A stretch of 64,000 bases of DNA from Chondrus crispus (Eukaryota > Rhodophyta > Florideophyceae > Gigartinales > Gigartinaceae): assembly GCF_000350225.1 (NCBI RefSeq), contig NW_005179258.1, positions 11,813 through 75,812 on the forward strand, given 5' to 3'. How positions within the stretch are numbered: the stretch's first letter is position 1; every line of letters begins with the position of its first letter. Both the position numbers and the translations under genes were made by a program. The notes beneath the pieces are model-generated. The model saw only the letters and a list, made by a program, of their open reading frames with translations, was not told where the DNA came from and did not search any database. Below, piece after piece: positions 9,785-20,113 of the stretch.

Positions 9785-11420
9785 CTCGCTCTCAAACCCG
9801 TCTAGACGCAATCTGCGCACTACTGCTATCGCTATCGCTGCGCGAAGCACCTTAAGGAATATTCTTGGCAGCGATGCCTGCGACGAGCTCGAATGTGCAG
9901 CCGTCGTCTGGTATCAGATGCAAGCGATGGCCATAAAGTAATTGAACCAATTGCAGGAGCATCCCCGGGGTTCTTGGCCAGGTTGGCGTCCCAATGTCCC
10001 GAAGGACTTCCGCGCTACCCATAAACGGCTAATGCTCGACTCATTCTGGCCTGCAAATGAGTTCAGGCGAGATAGGTCAAACCAAGTGGGCTCTTTCTAC
10101 TACAATGAGCAATTTGAGCGAAGGTTCAGCATGTCGCTTGTCCTCTTCGACCGCATTTCCTCAAGCGTAGTAATACACAACCCTTTCTTACAGAGGGGCC
10201 TCTTTCCTGATTGCACAGGAAAAGTTAGGTCTTCCCCGCTCCCGAAGGTGGTTTCATCGTTAAGATATTTGAAATATGGCTCTCCGGCTGATAGTCTCGA
10301 TGATTATTTGAAATTATGGGAAGCTCCAACTTTGGAATCTATGAAGCAGTTTCGTTGTTCCATGGTACAGCAGTTTGGTCCCCAATATTTACGTCCACTA
10401 TCTGTTTCCAAGCTAAATAACAAAAGTCGTAGGCGAAGAAGAATCTTTTTAAGGTTGAGGTGTCCTTTCATTTTCAGTTCGCAGAGTAGTTACTACTTAC
10501 ATACTCAGTCTTGCAGGCCCTAGGAACTAGCAGAGGTAAAGGAAATGAATACAGATGTCTATCTCCAATCTGGTGTGTCTATTTTACCAAAGATACAATT
10601 CAGCACATCGGCAGATCGCTACCTTGATTGTCTGATTGCGAGAAAATGTGGCTTATTGGATCGAGAAAAACACGAACAATTTCGATCCGGATCTCTACAG
10701 TCTATCTTATCATGGGATGCATCTTTCGCGTCTACCCGTGACTGTTACACTTCAGTAATGCGGGATCTCAGTACTATCGCCGACATAGAAATGACAAGCA
10801 CCAATTGAGTCTTTCTACTTCTACACTAAGTACTAATGCCTCTGATTTCGAGAAGCTGGGGTTTCCAGGGTGTATTGGGCTTTTGGATTGTGCTGGTTGG
10901 GGTTGGGACCAATGCCCGAAGGCTATACAGAACATTAATATGGGGAAAGAGTGAAAGCCAACATTGCGAATGGAGGTTATATGCGACATGGATATCAGGA
11001 TATGGCATTTATGTTTTGGATTCTCGAGATCCATGAACGATCTCAATATTTGAAGTGCTGGTCTGCATTTTGCAAACATTCTGAACGGAAGCTCTCCCCA
11101 TTGATATAGAATAACTTATTGATGGAGAATTGCTTAAGTAGTGCTACTATTTGGTGGACGGAATCTACCCGAAGTAGAAAATATTTATAAGTACTGTTTC
11201 TAATCCTACAAGTGCAAAGCTGAAGAAATTCGCGACGTTGCAGGAGGGCGTGCGGAAGAGTATTGAGAGAGTGTTTGGGTCCTGTTTAAACGTTTTCGAG
11301 TCCTCGCTGAGCCATCGAGGCTGTGGTTCGGCGAAGAGATGGCGATAATTCTCCAGGCTTGTGTTATTATACACAATATGATAGTTGAAGAAATGAACGA
11401 GGGGTACACAGGTAATTGAA
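9785..11420 (+). pseudogene. PIF/Harbinger transposase (Plant_tran type), decayed
   Basis: The N-terminal part reads DACDELECAAVVWY from about 9,870. After a TAA at 9939 come RRFSMSLVLFDRI and KVVSSLRYLKYGSPADSLDDY, then ESMKQFRCSMVQQFGPQYLR near 10,335-10,400; these match the conserved N half of plant PIF/Harbinger transposases. Foreign or rearranged sequence follows (10,410-10,830). The DDE domain then resumes with GFPGCIGLLDCAGWGWDQCP near 10,860 and, after an in-frame TGA, IRIWHLCFGFSRSMNDLNIL near 11,000-11,055. The tail CVIIHNMIVEEMNE at about 11,362-11,402 is the typical family end. Several stops and frameshifts make it a dead copy. The usual Myb-like partner gene is not recognised; the small minus ORF at 13,020 is only a guess for one. 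Confidence 0.85.
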
Positions 11421-11770
11421 TTGTAAGGATATGAGAACTTCTATACGAACTGTTTGACGCCGAAAGGGAGCAAACAGCAAGATGGTCTGATATTGGAAGT
11501 GTATCAGAGATCCCTGAGTCACAAGTCCCAATCACAGAGAGATTATGCAATGGGTACTGCGGTGTTAACACCGACATTAAGAACCATGTAGTACAACTGT
11601 GTTCAACGACCGCCTCGGGGAGATGTGAACCGAACAGGGGAGCAGATGCTACTGTAGCGAGCGGACTTACATGCGCCTGCCGCTGAGCACAGCAATACCT
11701 CACGGGTCACAAGTGGTACAACCGGTGGCAGGCATCGTGGCCACGGGCACACGTGTGTAATCCATACGGT
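11421..11770. other. 3' flank of Harbinger remnant
   Basis: No gene seen. It probably contains the 3' end of the Harbinger element and then the CACGTGTG-rich beginning of the LTR-like repeat. Confidence 0.4.
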
Positions 11771-12010
11771 GGGTAGTTAATACGTAGTAGTTAATGGCAC
11801 AAATTAAGTAATTGCGTACAGTAGCTGGTATACAGTAAGTAACAGCTACCATGGCGCGACAGGTGTCCTGGTGTCCATAGGGGTTAAGACCGGGAGCCCC
11901 TGCCCCGTCCCAGTAAAGAGAAGGCAGACTGGACTCCCTTTCCTTTAGGGCTATTAGCTACATCCGTTCCGGTTTTCTCTTTTAGCTCGAGCTTCTAACC
12001 CGTGACCCGC
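11771..12010. repeat. LTR-like repeat, copy 2
   Basis: Direct, diverged copy of 8902-9130, with the same ordered blocks. The two copies are about 2.9 kb apart and bracket the Harbinger transposase, but nothing between them looks like retroelement gag or pol. Confidence 0.55.
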
Positions 12011-13019
12011 CGTCCGGTTTTAGCACCTCCGACCTGCTGTGCGCAACCGCCCATGTGTGCCTTCCCTCTTTACGAGTCCTTTTTGTACGGTAATTTACTC
12101 ACATGGGTATCTAATCAGTGAGCTCTCCCTTATTTCTAAACCCGGCTCACTTTTTTTGGGCGGCGTGAGGGTACCTATACCACAAACGGAGCTGAGCGAG
12201 CGCTGTTAATGAATGTGTTGATAGACAAGCTTCACAAATCCGCATAGCTGCAATACTGTGAAATTGCCGTTCTGTCCTAATTAGTAAAGAAACGAAAGTC
12301 CCACAATAAATTGTATGACGTCAACTATTGTGCAGCATAACAGTTTTAGAGTTTACATCTTGTCCGAAAAGAGACAATTGGTCACTACTCAAGAATTTCC
12401 ATCACGGACATCTTGTTCATAGGGGTTTGACTAGATGGATAGATTGAATTGTTTCCTGCTCCTGCAGATGACCACTCAGTATAAGGTAGGAAGGACAACG
12501 GCAAAGTGAATGTCAATTCACTTATACTTTGTATAAACACACTGCCCATTTCCTTCCAAAATGGACTGGCTCCTCCATTCTTTTAAATGTTAGCATAGGA
12601 CTACACTACAGTTCTATGCCATCCTAGAACGAACTGGCGAAAGAGGACAACAGTCCCGAATGGATGTTAGAGAAAAGGGTTGGGGATTGAAAGCAAAGGA
12701 TATAAGCGATTATATGGACATTAGCTCCAGACTGAGGCCATAGTTTATTGTAGTCTAGCATCTACTGTATTGTTCTAAGTAACAACTGGGGTCTCTATAA
12801 AAGGCGCAAACTTCGGACGCGGAAAGTAAAAAGGAGAAGGGCATACTCACTCACTAACCCTGAGGGCCCCAAAACTTCAACCGCACTCAACAAAAGTAAG
12901 TCAGTCTGCTAATTATACCAACCCTGCGCACCTCTAAAAGCAGAGGCCCTGGTACACTCCACCTCGCGTATGTCGCCCGGATTCTCATAAATAGATAGAA
13001 ATTTCGTCTCTCCCACGGC
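12011..13019. other. intergenic; possible solo LTR 12,587-12,891
   Basis: No coding signal. TCTATAAAAGG near 12,795 is a good TATA box, followed by a leader-like stretch. The span from TGTTAG (about 12,587) to CTCAACA (about 12,891) has the TG..CA shape and TATA position of a small solo LTR, but I could not confirm a target duplication or a second copy. Confidence 0.3.
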
Positions 13020-13349
13020 TTATACTTCGTATCCTCTACTTTTTGCATATGCTTGCACTGGCAATCCATCGTCGATATTTGAGTCTTCACTCATAAATTC
13101 GGAGTTTTGATCTTGAATTGAGACATTAACTTTGTTCTCCCGTGCCAGCTCTGCAATAAACATTTGCTCTTTAAGAATCGCGAACCGATTGAAAAGGGTA
13201 GGATCAGTACCGGGGATTTGGAACAAACTAACCCTGTAGTTCCGCTCTTCTCCATTGGACAATGGCTCTGAGATCTCATTCTGCTTTCTGCTCTCCTTGG
13301 CCATCCTATTTAGTCCGTCCGCTCCTTTGCTTAAAGCAAAATTTGTCAT
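13020..13349 (-). CDS. hypothetical 109-aa ORF (possibly transposon-derived)
   Basis: ATG at 13349 on the minus strand, stop at 13020. The product is polar (KESRKQNEISEP, NRFAILKEQMFIAELARENK) with a short helical, possibly coiled-coil C half. I do not recognise a family. Its spacing downstream of the Harbinger remnant would fit the C terminus of a Myb-like accessory gene, but nothing diagnostic is visible. It may be a chance ORF. Confidence 0.2.
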   Translation of the reverse strand: MTNFALSKGADGLNRMAKESRKQNEISEPLSNGEERNYRVSLFQIPGTDPTLFNRFAILKEQMFIAELARENKVNVSIQDQNSEFMSEDSNIDDGLPVQAYAKSRGYEV

Positions 13350-13952
13350 CAAATTCCCTATAGCGCGTTTTGCCTCTTCAGGACGTCTAGATATGGAGCC
13401 TATTTACCTACTTACAGGTTTCTTATCACCTAGAGATCTGTTAACCCAAATCCAAGCACGTTCACATCTAGCTTCATACCCTGTTTCGGTGCAGATTGTG
13501 TTGGTGTACTGCTACTGATTCGATTAGATTTAGGGCCAGGATCATGATCCATCTCTGATGCTTTCGCCGCTGCACTACGGGGTCACTTACTCCGAAATCA
13601 ATAAATATTATTATTCTGGAGCAGGCATTTTATTGAGCGCATATTTTGAGAGAAAATATTCATCCAGAAATGGGTTTTGTTAGCCTCAATCTACCTATTC
13701 ATTGCTGGGCAGCCCTCCTGTGTTCTAAAAATGAGATGGGGAACATTGTTCTCTTGCACGCATCATTTGTCAAGTACAATGACACCTCATTGCCGCAGCG
13801 TTCCGCAGCAGTGATCGTGCCTGCATTTTAATTTTTCGTTCTGGATTGGCCCTCCGGGCTTACTACGCCTGATCGCATCGCTCTACTGCGTGGAATACAG
13901 TGCCTTGCGGCATCGCACTGTTTACCGGTTCCATCTCCGCCTGGTTGCAATC
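13350..13952. other. no gene seen
   Basis: No domain-bearing ORF; short ORFs only. This is presumably the 5' flank of the plus-strand gene at 13953 and may contain the left end of the large DDE transposon. I could not identify terminal repeats. Confidence 0.4.
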
Positions 13953-15275
13953 ATGAAACCCGTAAGTACTGGAGAAGAAATTGAGGTTAAATGGTTGCTC
14001 GACTTTTGTATCGGGAAAGGGCGCAGAAAGGGTCAGAAGATATCGAAAACGATATGGTGGAAAGCTGGAGTCACGAATATTGAGCTTATCAACGGCGCTG
14101 TTTTAGGCTATTTATGTTACGAAGAGGGACACGGAATTGTTGAAACAAAAATGCGCGCTCGTTTCATGGGACGCAAGCTGTCACATATAGGCAAAGGGTG
14201 TGAGAAAATGGCCAGTCAGACATGGCGGAGCCGCCAAAAGGAACCACTCGCGTCGGAGAGCGATTGCGAGTCCGTCTCCGAAACAGTCGAGGAAGGTTCC
14301 CTCTCGGATCCTGACTTTACACCCAATACGAACGAATCGTCCTTCCACGTGATTCATGACACTTCCCAAAAATCCCGAGGATGTACATGCCCAATACAGC
14401 ACACTGGTGCCAGAATTGCCAATTTGGAACTTAAAGTGGACGAGTTACAGAGGCTTGTGAGTGTGCAGAGCGCAATTTACTCTCGAATAATTGGGAATGA
14501 AAGTGAAAGCGGCCGCATTGCTGAACGTGTTTTCAGCTACTTGAGACACAAAATGGTCCATCGCTGTCATAAACCTCTTTCATTCCCGCGCGCACGATCC
14601 GCTATTTCTGATGTTAAGAGAGGCAATGGGCGTTTTGTTGGCATGTTCTTTACGTCTCTGCTTCGTATTGATGCGAACTGCAGCCTGTCCGATTTTGCGA
14701 AGATTGCTACGGTAATTCGGTCACGTTGTCCTCGTGCTACGTTTGAACCAAACTTTTGTGAAACACAGTCTCCATGTCAGGGTCTGCAAGAATCACTAGT
14801 TTTGTTTGATTCTTTGCACGATGTATCTCAATGTATACGCCTCGGTGTTCAATCAGATTTACTTGCCCTAGTGGCGAAGGGTAGGAAGATCAACGGGGCT
14901 GGGCTGGCTGAAGACTCCGTATTGCGACTTTTGGGATGTACTTTAGCTGAGAACGAAGACGGTAAGTACCCTTTCATTTTTAGACTGGCAGGAAGCCTCC
15001 ATAAATCACTCCCTAATGGAGCCTTCGATGTACTTCGGAGAGAGAACAGGCGGTTCGATTATCGCAATTCAGTGTATGTGAGCAGACTGGAGAGAAACCG
15101 TGTGTCGATGCATGAAGTGATATCTGAGTCGGGTATTGTGATAGGCGAAGATGAGGATATGTACTCTGCTACTGATATGCATTTTCGTTTCGCTGGTCTC
15201 GACTCTCCACAAAAAATTCTAGGCGTCTGCCCAAGGCAGATCGTGGCCGGAATGAAGTTCTCGGAAATGAATTGA
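13953..15275 (+). CDS. accessory protein A of large DDE transposon (440 aa)
   Basis: The first in-frame ATG is at 13953 (MKPVSTGEEIEVKWLLDF); the frame is open upstream to about 13,890 but without another ATG. The ORF is uninterrupted for 441 codons. Features: an N-terminal basic region with KGRRKGQKISKTIWWK, an acidic Ser-rich linker (about residues 95-150), a cysteine pair CTCPIQH, a short coiled coil (RIANLELKVDELQRLV) and a globular C half. I recognise no family. It ends 150 bp from the 3' end of the convergent minus-strand transposase at 15,427, so it is probably cargo or a partner of that element. A GTAAGT...TTTTTAG spot near 14,961 is only 22 bp long and in frame, so I do not treat it as an intron. 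Confidence 0.55.
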   Translation: MKPVSTGEEIEVKWLLDFCIGKGRRKGQKISKTIWWKAGVTNIELINGAVLGYLCYEEGHGIVETKMRARFMGRKLSHIGKGCEKMASQTWRSRQKEPLASESDCESVSETVEEGSLSDPDFTPNTNESSFHVIHDTSQKSRGCTCPIQHTGARIANLELKVDELQRLVSVQSAIYSRIIGNESESGRIAERVFSYLRHKMVHRCHKPLSFPRARSAISDVKRGNGRFVGMFFTSLLRIDANCSLSDFAKIATVIRSRCPRATFEPNFCETQSPCQGLQESLVLFDSLHDVSQCIRLGVQSDLLALVAKGRKINGAGLAEDSVLRLLGCTLAENEDGKYPFIFRLAGSLHKSLPNGAFDVLRRENRRFDYRNSVYVSRLERNRVSMHEVISESGIVIGEDEDMYSATDMHFRFAGLDSPQKILGVCPRQIVAGMKFSEMN

Positions 15276-15426
15276 ATTGGCGTGGCCTGCACTCGTTGTG
15301 CGCAGCAAACAAGTCGTTGGCGAGTTCCGAGTGGTCATCACGAAAGAAATGCTAGGGAGGAGTGTAGGGCCTTCTCAATAAAATTAGAACGCTAGAATGC
15401 AAGTAGAGCTGCAGTTTACATGCTTC
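15276..15426. other. convergent intergenic spacer
   Basis: A 151-bp gap between the 3' ends of accessory gene A (plus) and the transposase (minus). AATAAAA at about 15,377 could serve as a plus-strand polyadenylation signal. Confidence 0.4.
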
Positions 15427-18400
15427 TCATCCCATGCGAGGTGGATATCTCATCTGTTTCGTTATGTATTGGAAAAGACCGCCGCCGAGCAAACTCTCAT
15501 TGTGCTTAACAAGAGTTTCGTTAGGCATACAAGACACAATTTCAGTCGATGTTGAACAAGCATGTATCAAACTCACCCGTCGAACACTGTCATTTAGATG
15601 TAAGAGGAGCGGCAGGGAGTCACTTTCGACCTTGGGCGTATCACCCTCAAACCGAGTACATCTTCGCACAACAGCGAACGGACCACTCTCTACTTCGAGC
15701 CCAGTCGTGGACGTATCTTTCCAAAGCAGCAATTCTTCGACAGCGAAAACAGCAACGTGATAATCGTCCGGTGATTGACTTATATCATAAACTGATAGCT
15801 GGTTTAAAAGCGCGTCATTAGTCCTACGTTTGTGTATTATGGCCTGCACAGCATCACCCCTTTCCAAAAAATCGTGAGGCGCGGAACGAAGAGGACAAGT
15901 GGCGACTTTCATCGTCTTCTTGAAACGTCTCGCGACATAAAAAAAAATACCTCGCGGTTGCCATATTGATTCAGAACCGAAGAGTTCAGCAGAGACCTAT
16001 AGTTCACTTGGTGCTCTGAAACAGGCTGACAGCGAGACAAGGACCATGTAATTTTGCCTTTGGTGGAGCCTCCTGTCGGCTTACTTCCAAGCAACTTTTT
16101 TAGAATGGGCTCGATAAGTATATCCATGGCATTAGGCCCGGTGAAAGATTCATGCTTTGGTAAATACGAAGACGGGACCGTACCATTGATAAAAATGCCT
16201 CATATTAATCTCGAAGTCTCTTACGGAAAGGACTCGCCGTTGACTCGCGAATGCGGAAAACCTAACTTGCCAATCGTCGGCTAAGGCGTGCATCACAGCC
16301 TGAATCTGAGGATTCCGGCGATTGGATCTCGCCACCCCACGTTTGAGTGGCTGGTGAGCGAATTCAAAAACTAGCTCTGCGAAGTGTCGGACGTGTCCCA
16401 TCTCTGGTATAGAATGAGCATAAAGCTCGATTAGTCTGTGAAGATTCGGCTTGTCTAGCTTCATTTTGCGACCTCTGAAACGCCACAGAGCTTGTCACAC
16501 GTATCCATATAAACAAGTGACATTTCCTGCTGTCTAAGAATGAAGTCGAAGCCTTCCCCACTGTTGAACAAAGCTACAGCATTGTGGCCATCAACATGGA
16601 GCTTTGGATACCAATAGGTTTTGGACACCAGATCCTGATACATGCCCAAAGCCTGAACGGCCTGTCGAAGGATATTGCATGGATTGGAATCCGCTCCAGT
16701 AGGCCGCTGAGAAAGAGAGACCTGCAAAGATAGCTGGTGACATCGATCTTGAAAAATCTTGCTAGCGACTAAGAGAATGCAAAAGAAACCAGAGATGGAC
16801 GTGGAGTAGAGCTTCTTGCTCTTGAAGTCGAATATTTTATTCTGCGTGATTAACGAATTGCTCCAAAGTGCATCACATATTTTTGCATCAATGTGAACAG
16901 TATCATTTTTCGAAGGCAAAAGCAGAAAGCAGGTTGTCAATATATTAGTGGCATTTCCAGCAAGCAAATGGTCTGGTGTGACCAGAACTGAGCGATATGG
17001 GTCGAACGTGGAGTCAAACAGCTGATGTCCACAACTTGCTACTGGCATCTGTCCGTTTGATCCAGCCAGCCCAAATTTCTCGTAGCACAAGAGCAACGGG
17101 CTGTCTGTAACCTTCTTTGATAATCGCGGTTCCATCCCGAGGTAGTTTAGTTGACGCCTTTTTTCTGCAGAGCCTATCTCATCACGTATGGCAACTGTTC
17201 TTGGTCCTGATCGAAAACTTGAAGAATCTGTACTGTTTAGGGCAGTTGTGTACCCGTGACACGAATGTTACGGGTCGAGTTTTTGCTTACGAAAAACACA
17301 CAGATGACAAGCAGCGTCTGCATTATGCCCAAGTAAATCCGAGATATGAGCGATCTCCAAGAAATCACCTATGTATGCCACGACCTGAATGAACACGGTG
17401 ATGGGGTGTCCGTCACCGTCAGTTCTCTTTATGCCGCTAGTTGCCGCTTTTTGGAGGTCGTCTGCGATCATACGGAGCACTTGACTTGTGCTAACGCCTG
17501 GCGGGGTGAGTCCCAAAAGTCTTACTGCCTTGGCGGATGTGCGATGTTCAGGAAGTAAATTAAGTGGTAACATATAAACACCTCCGGCAGATCCATACGA
17601 ATCCCTATACTGAGAGAAACTGTCGGAATACAACAGAACCCTGTACACGAAAAAACGTTGACCATCCTCGAAGAGAACGCCATCTGAAAACTTGCAAGGA
17701 CAACTGAAAGACTCTTGCGCACCTCCTCCACCTGAATTGATAATTGGCCTGTCCTGTGGAAGTGATAGATCTACCAATTTGGAGGCGCTTGCATCCGTGC
17801 TGTCAGCACCATTCCGCTTTACCGTCTCGATGCATTCCGTACAGGTAAACTCTCTAACAACTTGTTTGCCCGCCTTTTGATAGTCGCAGGATTGATTCCC
17901 GCTTGAACCGTTGTGCAATGGATTCCAGACCAGCTCAACACGGCTGCCTGTATCGCACAATCCACCGAACCGGTGAACGATCACACATCTGTAAGATGTA
18001 GAAACACTTACTGAAACAAGTGAACAGATGTCACCGGGACTCCAAAGTGTGGAGTTTTCAGTACTCGATATGCACTTTAATTCGAAGCTTTCATTAGAAG
18101 TGCTAGAGTTCGCGCCGACCGTATCTGCATGCACAAGATGTGTGTTCAATATCGCTGATGATAAACAAAATTCAGAATCGCCTTTCCGTGTAACCGACAG
18201 GCTCCCCAAAAATGAATTGTACTCGTTGATATCCATTGTAGTTCCTTTGCGAGGTGCGGGTGTGGCATTTAGAAAAATGTTTACTATCTCTCCATTCCGA
18301 TGAAATGTGTCACAAATATTGGCCCGGGATTTTGTGGAGAAATGAGAATGGTGAGGGCCATCCAGAAAAGTTCCCTATTGGCAACTATAGGGACACTTGA

Positions 18401-19426
18401 GATTGTAGAGAACAGTGGGTCATATGAACTGGGTTTCACTTCCGCACGACAGCCAGATCGCAGAAGATCCCATGTAGGCTTGAAAGAGACGTCTTTCATA
18501 GCCCACGTACTCGGCAATATGATCTGTACTTCCGCTTTTGGCTGGGCTTCGTCATTTGTCGTAGTCCAACGACGGTTCGAAAACGGGCCCACAACACGCC
18601 CAGATGCTGTACTCTTAGCCCCTGCTTTTCGCAAGTCCACTGGTACGAGATGCCTCTCAGAGCAGGGGAAGCTGGAATTCCAAAGGAAGGGTAGCAATGT
18701 GCGTTGGACCATAGAGTAAGATGGCAATTTCTGTTCTTCTGGTGCGTATTGGTCAAGTAACCAGTTCACTGTGTTCCTGAAGAACTCAAATTGTTCCCTA
18801 GTGAGACGACTTGTTCCGCTAACAGCTATTACAGCAAGCATTTTCTGCCATATATTCGGTGATCTCCGGTCTGAACGTTGTATCTTTTCTGCCTCCGGTG
18901 AGGCGTCTTCACCAATAGAATTTTTACCACTATCGCCACCTCGTAGAATAGATGACTGCTGATCTTCCTCCGAAGGAATCATTTCATCTGCCTCATAACC
19001 AATAGCAACACGGTCTATGTCTGAAACGCTCGTGTGTTGCATCGGATTCGGATTTCCTTCCATTTCGGCATGTGGAGGAGCGAGGTTAACCTCACTGATC
19101 TCGTTGCGAGTCGCATGTACAGCATTTTCACAGTTCGTTTTAAGAAGGATCGAATCGAGTGATGCACGATTCTGAATCTGCCCATCAGTATTTTCACTTG
19201 CGAATAACTCTCTCCGTACCAGGAGATTTGAACCATTTTGTTCGAACAAATGTGATCTGTTCATCAGACTTGACGTTCCTGGATACAGTTGTTGGTGCTC
19301 TTGGTTCACACCAATAGATACGACCGCCTGTTCCTTCCATTCGAAGCGGCTTCGATTCTTGCGACTGTCTCTCCTAGGACGTGGACGTTTTCGACCGGAG
19401 GATCGTGATCCTCCTGAGGTCCCCAT
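15427..19426 (-). pseudogene. large DDE transposase (CACTA/Tnp2-like), broken
   Basis: A series of minus-strand frames makes one long transposase. ORF1 (19426-18284, ATG 19424-19426) has a basic N terminus and an acidic middle. ORF2 begins in the overlapping -1 frame and runs from ATG 18236 to 17268, with DSFSQYRDSYGSAGGVYMLP, RLLGLTPPGVS and GDFLEIAHISDLLGHNADAA followed by CHLC, the style of CACTA-type DDE transposases with a zinc-binding pair. After an in-frame TAA at 17268-17270 the same frame continues through LNYLGMEPRLSK to 16461. A frameshift then leads to FRGRKMKLDKPNLHRLIEL, ending at 16150. A further piece (15912-15427) ends in LLGGGLFQYITKQ and YPPRMG. With one stop and several frameshifts the copy is dead. 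Superfamily assignment is tentative; other large DDE groups are possible. Confidence 0.6.
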
Positions 19427-19803
19427 GCAGATAGAGACCCGCGGCGCAATTCAAATCGGGCGATAGGTATGTTTGCCCTCGGTTCTCAAACAAAGTATAG
19501 TGCTTAAATCATTAGCTTGCTGGGATACATGCAATTCGTCGAAATTTGAGGTATCGTATGCGACACTGACTGCAGTCAACTTCAGTACTGCAGTTAATGG
19601 TGAAGTTTCTAGATTTCATGCTGCCCAGAGTATCACCCCACCCTTCTTAAGTAGCACGCTGCACATCTTTGTTCACAGTACCAGTTTCGATCGAACTTGC
19701 CGATCTCCCCTCTTTTTGTTATTGTTATCTTGCTGATCTTACTTGCATATTTCTCCATACTCCGTGAAGCTTAATTGACAGCTACATTCTGAGTCCTCCG
19801 ATC
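19427..19803. promoter_or_regulatory. divergent promoter region of DDE transposon
   Basis: A 377-bp gap between the divergent starts of the transposase (minus, 19426) and the plus-strand ORF at 19804. It should hold both promoters. I see no clean TATA box; the right half is T-rich. Confidence 0.35.
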
Positions 19804-20088
19804 ATGCCCCTGCCACGCCCACGTGCATCGGCTGGAAGAGCGAATGGAAAGCGAAGAGTTGCTGGATCAGGACTCCAGCCGCGCAACCTCAAGCGTCAGA
19901 CGAAAACAAACAATGTGCAGGCAATTTTTCCGAGAAAAAGGTCAAGCTCTCCGTTGGATGAAACTTGTGCCATAGACGACACTGGCACTAGGACGCCCTT
20001 TCGAAAAACTGGCACTCGCAGAACAAAATCAACAGGGCCGGGCGCTCAACGGAAGCCCTGTACCGCGGACAGCTTGCAGGAACAATGA
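19804..20088 (+). CDS. small basic ORF upstream of accessory gene B
   Basis: ATG at 19804 gives a 94-aa, very basic Arg/Lys/Pro-rich product (MPLPRPRASAGRANGKRRVA..), stop at 20086-20088. A second frame, open from about 20,000, takes over (ERQITSFSDMETQPPPNGE) and leads into accessory gene B after a TAA at 20318. The two may be the N-terminal pieces of one frameshifted gene, with the basic part giving DNA binding or nuclear import. No family recognised. Confidence 0.35.
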   Translation: MPLPRPRASAGRANGKRRVAGSGLQPRNLKRQTKTNNVQAIFPRKRSSSPLDETCAIDDTGTRTPFRKTGTRRTKSTGPGAQRKPCTADSLQEQ

Positions 20089-20113
20089 ACGCCAAATCAC
20101 GAGCTTTTCCGAC

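Noticed and set aside
14961..14982. GTAAGT...TTTTTAG as an intron in accessory gene A
   Set aside because: Only 22 bp and in frame; too short for a normal intron, and skipping it is not needed for an open frame.
17268..17325. Intron over the transposase TAA at 17268
   Set aside because: A GTAAGC..ACAG pair could be drawn, but splicing shifts the frame into a stop, whereas reading straight through keeps a sensible sequence in frame. A nonsense mutation is simpler.
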